Source of the DNA: Brevibacterium sp. RIT 803
Lineage (GTDB): Bacteria > Actinomycetota > Actinomycetes > Actinomycetales > Brevibacteriaceae
Direction of reading: 5' to 3'
Length of the DNA: 64,000 nucleotides
NCBI RefSeq assembly: GCF_016892625.1
Contig: NZ_JAFEMW010000006.1
Span: forward strand, 124,001 to 188,000
Under the pieces are notes generated by a model. That model worked only from the letters and a program-made list of their open reading frames with translations, was not told where the DNA came from and made no database searches. A program made the position numbers and the translations under genes. Numbering within the stretch: the stretch's first letter is position 1; every line of letters begins with the position of its first letter. Of the stretch, positions 44,401 to 50,261 are shown one piece after another.

Positions 44401-44430
44401 CCGCTGAGCCGAGACTCCGCTGTGAACTGC

Positions 44431-45588
44431 TCAGTCGAAGCTTGCTGGGACGAGTCGTCGGCGCATCGTCAGGAAGTACGGTTCCTTGGCGTCGGCATAT
44501 CCCGCGGTGTGCGCATCGCGGGCGTGGTCATCGGCCAGAGTTCGCTTCACCTGTGCGTACTTCTCGCGTTCGGCTGAGTCCGTGCGCATCAGTTCGACGA
44601 ATTCCTGTGCGAAGACGGCACCGACTGAATCCTCGGTTCGGACATGAAGATTGACGGCCCGCCCCGGGTCCGTGTTCGCGTGGAACCGTTTGGACTCGAA
44701 CTGCCCCTGGCCGAGGTTGTCGACGGCGTCATCGCCCGGATACCCCAGATCGGCCAGAGTGTCAGACAGTCCACGTGCGGTGTCGAGATCGGGCACCAGG
44801 AGCTGCAGGTCGATGACGTCCTTGGCCGCCAGGCCGGGAACTGCTGTGGAACCGATGTGGTCGATGCGCAACCGTGAGCCGATGCCGTGGTGCAGCTTTG
44901 CGATGATCCGCTGCGCCTGCATCTGCCAGTCCTGATCAGTCGGGTCGACGAGCTCGACCGGCCCCCGTGCCGCACGACGCTGAGCTTCCAGATTGGCCGC
45001 GAACGGCAGGATCCGATCGTCGAGGAGGCGCGCAACTCGCTCCTGCGTCTGATTGACCGAACCAGCATTGTCGATGATCACGTCGCAGACTGCATAGCGT
45101 TCTTCGTCGTCTGCCTGCCGTGCGATACGCGATTGGGCATCGGCACGATCCATGCCCCGGGCACTCATCAGACGCTGCAGCCGGAGATCGGACGGAACGT
45201 CGACGAGGAGATTGAGGTGATAGGCAGGGGCCATCGCATTCTCGACCAGCAGCGGCACATCGTGGACGACCACCTCGGCGTCGGAATGCCTGGCGAAGTG
45301 CTCGAGGGTGCGGTCGCGGATCGCGGGATGCATGAGCGCATTCAACGCATCGGTCGACTCCTCGTCGACGAATGCCGCTGCTGCCAGCTGGCCCCGGTCG
45401 AGCCCGCCGCCGGTGATGACATCCTCGCCGAATCTCTTCGCAAGCTCCTCGAGTAAGGGCTCCCCCGGCGCGACGACCTCCCGGGCGATCTTGTCGGCAT
45501 CGATGATCACAGCACCATGTGCGGCGAGGATCTCGGACACGGTTGACTTCCCTGCACCGATTCCACCGGTGAGACCAATTTTCAGCAT
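44431..45588 (-). CDS. coaE: Dephospho-CoA kinase fused to a GrpB/UPF0157 domain
   Basis: A 385-residue two-domain protein. Residues 1-200 are CoaE, which phosphorylates dephospho-CoA in the last step of CoA synthesis: P-loop GLTGGIGAGKST, DADKIARE and HPAIRDR. Residues from about 205 form a GrpB (UPF0157) nucleotidyltransferase-fold domain with RIDHIGSTAVPGLAAKDVIDL, function unknown. The same fusion is known in mycobacteria. The start ATG has no ribosome site; TAGGCT ends six bases upstream and shares its TAG with the stop codon of the upstream membrane protein gene, a leaderless arrangement. Confidence 0.93.
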   Translation of the reverse strand: MLKIGLTGGIGAGKSTVSEILAAHGAVIIDADKIAREVVAPGEPLLEELAKRFGEDVITGGGLDRGQLAAAAFVDEESTDALNALMHPAIRDRTLEHFARHSDAEVVVHDVPLLVENAMAPAYHLNLLVDVPSDLRLQRLMSARGMDRADAQSRIARQADDEERYAVCDVIIDNAGSVNQTQERVARLLDDRILPFAANLEAQRRAARGPVELVDPTDQDWQMQAQRIIAKLHHGIGSRLRIDHIGSTAVPGLAAKDVIDLQLLVPDLDTARGLSDTLADLGYPGDDAVDNLGQGQFESKRFHANTDPGRAVNLHVRTEDSVGAVFAQEFVELMRTDSAEREKYAQVKRTLADDHARDAHTAGYADAKEPYFLTMRRRLVPASFD

Positions 45589-45594
45589 GAGCTC

Positions 45595-45600
45595 AGCCTA
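45595..45600 (-). promoter_or_regulatory. -10 element of leaderless coaE, overlapping the upstream stop codon
   Basis: TAGGCT lies six bases before the coaE ATG. Its first three bases, TAG, are the stop codon of the membrane protein gene. Confidence 0.5.
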
Positions 45601-47418
45601 GCGATTCAGCGGGTAGACCAGTACCCCGTCGTCGGCGAAGGAAGGTTTGCCGAGACTGGCGTCGAGGAAGTCCTCGTATTCTCCGTCCCCGCCGGGAAGG
45701 AGCGGCGCCTCAGGGGCAAGGACCACATAGTCGACTCCTGAGCCACGCAGCTCATCGACAGCTGTGCTGACCTCACTGCTGTCAGGGTCCGGGAAGGGGC
45801 CGCCCGAGTACACCGTCTCGTGCAGCAGCTCGTCGAGAGCGTCCTCGGGTGCGACATATGTCACCGCCGCGTCGGGACTCGAACCGATGAAATAGCCGCC
45901 CGTCTCCCGATAGTGGAAGCCGCTCACGGACTGCCACACCATGGCTTCATCGGCATGTGGTTCGGCCCAGGCCAGGGGGCGTGGCACGGTCTTGACGACG
46001 GCTCCGGCGGGAACGGCCTCGGCGATGGAATCGGTGTAGAAGTCGGGCACGTAGACCTCACGTGAGTTCTGCACGCCGGGGATCACGCAGACCGCGGCGA
46101 CCGCCAGCAGGCCCAGCAGGGCTTGGGCGAAGCGCCTCCGAATATGGTCGAGAGCCCATTGCAGACCGCAGCCGAGGATCGCGAACAGCGCAATCGTCGA
46201 ATGCAGGACCAGGCGCATGGGCAGGATGTTGTTGAGCACCGGTATGGCTTCGACGAGCGCGAAGGGACCGGTTGCGAAGACCGCCGTCCCGTTGAAGAGG
46301 ACCGGTGAGCCCAGTGACAGGACGAAGACCAGGAGCCCCGTCGCCGAGGCGATGCGCAGAATCCTCGCATACCTGGGGCTGCGCGCGAGGCAGATGACGA
46401 TGATGGCAGCGGCGATGAGCGCTGGAACTCCGACGTAGGCCCCGAGCTCTGCGGCATCGATGTCCATCACGCGCGGGATCGGCGAGGAACCAGTCCCGAG
46501 AAGGGTCGGACCTGCGGGGATGATGGGATCGAGGAGGTCTGTGTTCCATACTCCGTGAGGTCTGATCGCACCGTCGGGAGCGTTCGGTCCACGCATCGTG
46601 AGCAGGAGCGGCAGTGCGATGAGCAGGGAAAGTGCGGAGCCGAGCACGCCTCCCAGCGCCAAGCGCACCCAGCTGGTCAGCGTCCAGGCCTTTCGTCCGA
46701 AGGCGGCGATGCCCACCAGCAGACACAGAGCGGCGATGAAGGTGCCGGCGAGGACCTCGGTGGAGACGTAGAACTGGAATCCCAGGACGGCTCCCAGGCC
46801 GAGGCTCAGCGTCCAGAACTCACGGTTGAAGAGCACGGACGAGGGCGTGCGGAACACCAGCCGGATGATGATGAGTGCCACCAGCGGTGGTGCCACGGCG
46901 AATGCGAGGTTGGGATGGCCTGAGGACTGGGCGATCACGTAGCTGGAGAAGCCCACACCGCCGGCTGCGACGAAGGCGGGGATTCGGGTCAGGAAACGCG
47001 TGAAGAGTGCCGCAGTCGCGAGGCTGACCAGGACCGGGATGGAGATGATGAGCAGGTTGTAGCTGACGATGGGCCCGGCCGCCCAGGTGACGGGGGCCAG
47101 GATCAGGGCCAGTCCGGCCAGGGAGGTGTTCCAGGCACCGTTGACACCCCCGTTGAGGGTATTCATCGCCTCCGTGTAGAGTAACCCGTTCGCTGTTCCC
47201 GATGGGGTTTCATCGGTGCCCAATCCCAGTTGGTTAGCGACGATATCCGCTGCGTGCCCGAGCCACCAGATGAAGAGTGATGAGTCGTCGTTGCCGGCGG
47301 CTACCTGCCCTCCGGGATCGGCGGCAACCTGTCCGAACACGCAGATGCTGGCGACAGTGAGCAGCAGCGCGTACCACAGCCATGGTCGGGCTCGCTGCAG
47401 CAGAGTGGGTGCATACAC
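45598..47418 (-). CDS. Large polytopic membrane protein of unknown function (GT-C-like)
   Basis: A protein of about 606 residues with 11 or 12 hydrophobic helices. After helix 1 comes an extracytoplasmic segment with NDDSSLFIWWLGHAADIVAN and NTLNGGVNGAWNTSLAG, an acidic loop and asparagine-rich pattern seen in GT-C-type membrane glycosyltransferases; the last 130 residues form a soluble domain ending VDYVVLAPEAPLLPGG. I do not recognise a specific family; a lipid-linked sugar transferase for cell-envelope polymers is a guess. The start is uncertain: GTG 47418 follows the rpsA terminator and uses its GGGAG as a possible ribosome site; earlier in-frame codons lie in the terminator and rpsA. Confidence 0.7.
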   Translation of the reverse strand: MYAPTLLQRARPWLWYALLLTVASICVFGQVAADPGGQVAAGNDDSSLFIWWLGHAADIVANQLGLGTDETPSGTANGLLYTEAMNTLNGGVNGAWNTSLAGLALILAPVTWAAGPIVSYNLLIISIPVLVSLATAALFTRFLTRIPAFVAAGGVGFSSYVIAQSSGHPNLAFAVAPPLVALIIIRLVFRTPSSVLFNREFWTLSLGLGAVLGFQFYVSTEVLAGTFIAALCLLVGIAAFGRKAWTLTSWVRLALGGVLGSALSLLIALPLLLTMRGPNAPDGAIRPHGVWNTDLLDPIIPAGPTLLGTGSSPIPRVMDIDAAELGAYVGVPALIAAAIIVICLARSPRYARILRIASATGLLVFVLSLGSPVLFNGTAVFATGPFALVEAIPVLNNILPMRLVLHSTIALFAILGCGLQWALDHIRRRFAQALLGLLAVAAVCVIPGVQNSREVYVPDFYTDSIAEAVPAGAVVKTVPRPLAWAEPHADEAMVWQSVSGFHYRETGGYFIGSSPDAAVTYVAPEDALDELLHETVYSGGPFPDPDSSEVSTAVDELRGSGVDYVVLAPEAPLLPGGDGEYEDFLDASLGKPSFADDGVLVYPLNR

Positions 47419-47419
47419 A

Positions 47420-47451
47420 AAGGGCTCCCGATCAATCGACCGGGAGCCCTT
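47420..47451 (-). terminator. rpsA terminator hairpin
   Basis: AAGGGCTCCCG and CGGGAGCCCTT form a perfect 11-bp stem around a ten-base loop, 14 bases after the rpsA stop codon. The 3' arm ends two bases before the presumed start codon of the membrane protein gene. Confidence 0.8.
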
Positions 47452-47464
47452 GTGAGTGCTGTTA

Positions 47465-48952
47465 TCAGCTGCCTGCAAGCTTCTCACGCAGAGCTGCGAG
47501 AGCTTCGTCGCTGGCCAGTGTTCCTTCGTCGCCTGCCTCTTCCGAGGAGAACGATCCGGTGGCTGGTGCAGCCTCGGCAGGAGCGCTTCCGGCCTCTTCG
47601 GAGCCTGCTTCGGCGTCCGCAGCGATGGCCTTGGCGACCTGCTTCTTGTGCTCTTCCCAACGCTCCTGAGCGGCAGCGTACTGCTGCTCCCAGACCTCGC
47701 GCTGTGAGTCGAAGCCTTCCATCCACTCGTTGGTCTCGGGATCGAAGCCTTCTGGGTACTTGTAGTTGCCGTCTTCGTCGTACTCCTGCGGCATGCCGTA
47801 GAGGGCAGGGTCGAGGAATTCGTCGGCCTCGGGGTCGACGCCCTCGTTCGCCTGCTTCAGCGACAGCGAGATGCGGCGGCGCTCGAGGTCGATGTCGATG
47901 ACCTTGACGTAGATGGTCTCGTCAACGGAGACGACCTGTTCTGGCAGGTCCACGTGGCGAACTGCGAGTTCGGAGATGTGGACGAGGCCTTCGATGCCGT
48001 CTTCGACGCGCACGAAAGCACCGAACGGAACCAGCTTGGTGACCTTGCCGGGAACGATCTGTCCGATGACGTGGGTGCGAGCGAAGTGCTGCCATGGGTC
48101 TTCCTGAGTCGCCTTGAGCGACAGGGAGACACGTTCGCGATCCATATCGACGTCGAGCACCTCAACGGTGACCTCGTCACCGACGGTGACGACCTCACCT
48201 GGGTGATCGATGTGCTTCCAGGACAGTTCGGAGACGTGAACGAGTCCGTCGACACCACCGAGGTCGACGAATGCACCGAAGTTGACGATCGAAGACACGA
48301 CGCCGGGACGGACCTGGCCCTTCTGGAGGGTCTGCAGGAAGTCGTGGCGGACCGCGGACTGGGTCTGCTCGAGCCATGCGCGACGGGACAGAACGACGTT
48401 GTTGCGGTTCTTGTCCAGTTCGATGATCTTGGCTTCGACCTGCTGGCCGATGTAAGGAGCCAGATCGCGGACGCGACGCATCTCAACGAGGGAAGCAGGC
48501 AGGAAGCCGCGCAGACCGATGTCCACGATCAGGCCGCCCTTGACAACCTCGATGACGGTACCGGTGACAACACCGTCGTCTTCCTTGATCTTTTCGATGT
48601 CGCCCCAGGCGCGCTCGTACTGCGCACGCTTCTTGGACAACATGAGTCGGCCTTCTTTGTCTTCCTTCTGAAGAACGAGGGCTTCGATTTCGTCCCCGAC
48701 CTCGACAACTTCGCCGGGATCGACATCATGCTTGATGGAGAGTTCTCGCGAAAGGACGACGCCTTCCGTCTTGTATCCGATGTCGACGAGCACTTCGTCG
48801 CGATCGACCTTGACGACGGTGCCCTCAACGATGTCGCCATCGTTGAAGTACTTGATCGTCTCGTCGACTGCGGCGAGAAAGTCCTCAGCGGTTCCGATGT
48901 CGTTGACAGCGACCTGCTTCGGCTGCACCGATTCCGGCGTGGTGGTGGTCAT
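47465..48952 (-). CDS. rpsA: 30S ribosomal protein S1
   Basis: A 495-residue S1 with four S1 RNA-binding domains, the actinobacterial form: GTVVKVDRDEVLVDIG, GTVIEVVKGGLIVDIG, SIVNFGAFVDLGGVDGLVHV and TKLVPFGAFVRVEDGIEGL mark each. The last two have the canonical GAFV and HVSEL/HISEL residues. It is followed by an acidic, Ala/Glu-rich disordered tail from about 390. S1 helps unfold and bind mRNAs during translation initiation, although leaderless mRNAs do not need it. The start ATG 48952 has no clear ribosome site, and a long leader with a TTGACA -35 near 49084 precedes it. Confidence 0.94.
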   Translation of the reverse strand: MTTTTPESVQPKQVAVNDIGTAEDFLAAVDETIKYFNDGDIVEGTVVKVDRDEVLVDIGYKTEGVVLSRELSIKHDVDPGEVVEVGDEIEALVLQKEDKEGRLMLSKKRAQYERAWGDIEKIKEDDGVVTGTVIEVVKGGLIVDIGLRGFLPASLVEMRRVRDLAPYIGQQVEAKIIELDKNRNNVVLSRRAWLEQTQSAVRHDFLQTLQKGQVRPGVVSSIVNFGAFVDLGGVDGLVHVSELSWKHIDHPGEVVTVGDEVTVEVLDVDMDRERVSLSLKATQEDPWQHFARTHVIGQIVPGKVTKLVPFGAFVRVEDGIEGLVHISELAVRHVDLPEQVVSVDETIYVKVIDIDLERRRISLSLKQANEGVDPEADEFLDPALYGMPQEYDEDGNYKYPEGFDPETNEWMEGFDSQREVWEQQYAAAQERWEEHKKQVAKAIAADAEAGSEEAGSAPAEAAPATGSFSSEEAGDEGTLASDEALAALREKLAGS

Positions 48953-49055
48953 ATAGGTTGGGACTCCGATGGAATTATGGTCCAGATCCGATACTCTGAG
49001 GCGATGCTGTGAAACAGCCCGAGAACTGGATCCGGTCTCGATTACGATTTTGGAC

Positions 49056-49084
49056 ATGTATGCATACGCGCATACGGTTGTCAA
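49056..49084 (-). promoter_or_regulatory. rpsA promoter with palindromic and repeated GCATAC elements
   Basis: On the minus strand a perfect -35 TTGACA (49084-49079) is followed after 17 bases by ATACAT (49061-49056). The spacer contains a perfect GTATGCATAC palindrome (49058-49067) and two GCATACG direct repeats (49062 and 49070), which overlap the -10. The resulting leader would be about 95 bases. The pattern suits a protein-binding site. Confidence 0.55.
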
Positions 49085-49156
49085 TACTAGCATCATCCAT
49101 GGCGTGAATGCACGCCGAAGTCGGAAACAGAACATGGCGATCGCCACGGAGGAATG

Positions 49157-49996
49157 ATGAGCGACGGAAGTTATCAGGCCGAGGTCATCAGCGGCGGCTA
49201 TCTGCCCATCGATGAAGAGGCATCAGTCCGCGCCAACAGAGGCTATTGGGACAATTCTGCCGAGGATTACCTGGCCGAGCACGGCAGTGCGCTCGGCGAT
49301 ACGGATTTCATCTGGTGTCCGGAGGGAATCCGCGAATCCGATGTGAATCTGCTCGGCAATGTCGCTCGCAGGCAGATCCTCGAGGTCGGCTGCGGAGCCG
49401 GACAGTGCTCGCGCTGGCTGGCCGAGGAAGGCGCGATCGCAACCGGCGTCGACGTGTCCTCAGGCATGCTCGAGCAGGCCTCCAGGCTCCAGCGCGAACA
49501 CCCGCTCAGCGATGATGCCACTCCCCCGACGTTCCTCCACGCCGATGCCCGACAGCTGCCGTTCGCGTCGAACAGCTTCGATGTCGGGTTCTCCTCCTAC
49601 GGTGCGCTGCCCTTCGTGAAGGACGCCGATGTCGTCTTCTCCGAGGTCGCTCGTGTGCTTCGACCGGGCGGACGGTGGGCCTTCTCCACCACCCACCCGC
49701 TGCGCTGGATGTTTCCCGATGTGCCCGGCGAAGCGGGGCTGACCGTCGAGTACTCATACTTCGACCGCACGCCGTACGTGGAGATCTCAGCGGACGGGCA
49801 GCCGGTCTACGCCGAGCACCACCGGACCATGGGCGACTGGGTGAATCTGCTGGTCACGGCCGGCTTCACGATCGATTCGGTGACGGAGCCGGAATGGCCG
49901 GAGTCCAACCAGACCGCCTGGGGCGGCTGGTCTCCCCTACGCGGTTCGCTCATGCCCGGCACCGTCATCTTCTCCACCACTCTCAATAAGGACTGA
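49157..49996 (+). CDS. Class I SAM-dependent methyltransferase
   Basis: A 279-residue methyltransferase. Motif I is ILEVGCGAGQCSRWLAEEG, followed by GVDVSSGMLEQA and the DARQLPFASNSFDVGFSSYG motif IV region, then RPGGRWAFSTTHPLRW. The first 60 residues, with RGYWDNSAEDYLAEHG, are a family-specific cap. The substrate is unknown. I chose ATG 49157 with GGAGGA just before; an ATG at 49154 is too close to that site. A 7-codon upstream reading frame ending TGATG overlaps this start. It is divergent from rpsA, with a TAGCAT -10 at 49088 and a GGCGTG/CACGCC hairpin at 49101. Confidence 0.88.
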   Translation: MSDGSYQAEVISGGYLPIDEEASVRANRGYWDNSAEDYLAEHGSALGDTDFIWCPEGIRESDVNLLGNVARRQILEVGCGAGQCSRWLAEEGAIATGVDVSSGMLEQASRLQREHPLSDDATPPTFLHADARQLPFASNSFDVGFSSYGALPFVKDADVVFSEVARVLRPGGRWAFSTTHPLRWMFPDVPGEAGLTVEYSYFDRTPYVEISADGQPVYAEHHRTMGDWVNLLVTAGFTIDSVTEPEWPESNQTAWGGWSPLRGSLMPGTVIFSTTLNKD

Positions 49997-50097
49997 CTCC
50001 CGCACTGCGGCGCACCCGCCAGGGTCGCCGCGAACTGCAATGCGCAGCACAGCACCTCTTCACCTCATCGTCGACCTCAGTTCGCGCTGAACCCGCG

Positions 50098-50155
50098 TTC
50101 ACTGTGCGATGACGGTCGCCCACACGAGCATTCTCGAACGTCATCGCACAATGAA
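50098..50155. repeat. Long imperfect inverted repeat between the methyltransferase gene and polA
   Basis: TTCACTGTGCGATGACG and CGTCATCGCACAATGAA form a 17-bp inverted repeat with one mismatch around a 24-base loop. It lies in the 262-base spacer 49997-50258 after the methyltransferase gene and may be a terminator or a small repetitive palindrome. Confidence 0.7.
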
Positions 50156-50159
50156 TTCC

Positions 50160-50261
50160 GGTTCACCTCCGCGTCAGGTTCACTTCCGCGTCAGGTTCAC
50201 TTCCGCGTCCGGTTGAGTTTTGCGTCTGGTTCACTTCCGCGTGAGGTCGAGTTTTGCGTCA
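50160..50261. repeat. Six-copy 17-bp tandem repeat ending at the polA stop codon
   Basis: Units start at 50160, 50177, 50194, 50211, 50228 and 50245. Four are close to GGTTCACTTCCGCGTCA (type A) and two to GGTTGAGTTTTGCGTCT (type B), in the order A A A B A B. The last three bases of unit 6 are the complement of the polA TGA. No spacers separate the units, so this is not CRISPR. Confidence 0.92.

Noticed and set aside
49135..49158. Seven-codon reading frame (MAIATEE) overlapping the methyltransferase start
   Set aside because: It could be a coupling leader peptide, but with its own start lacking a ribosome site and no conservation data it cannot be called.
50160..50261. CRISPR array
   Set aside because: The 17-bp units are directly adjacent with no spacers and there are no cas genes in the window.
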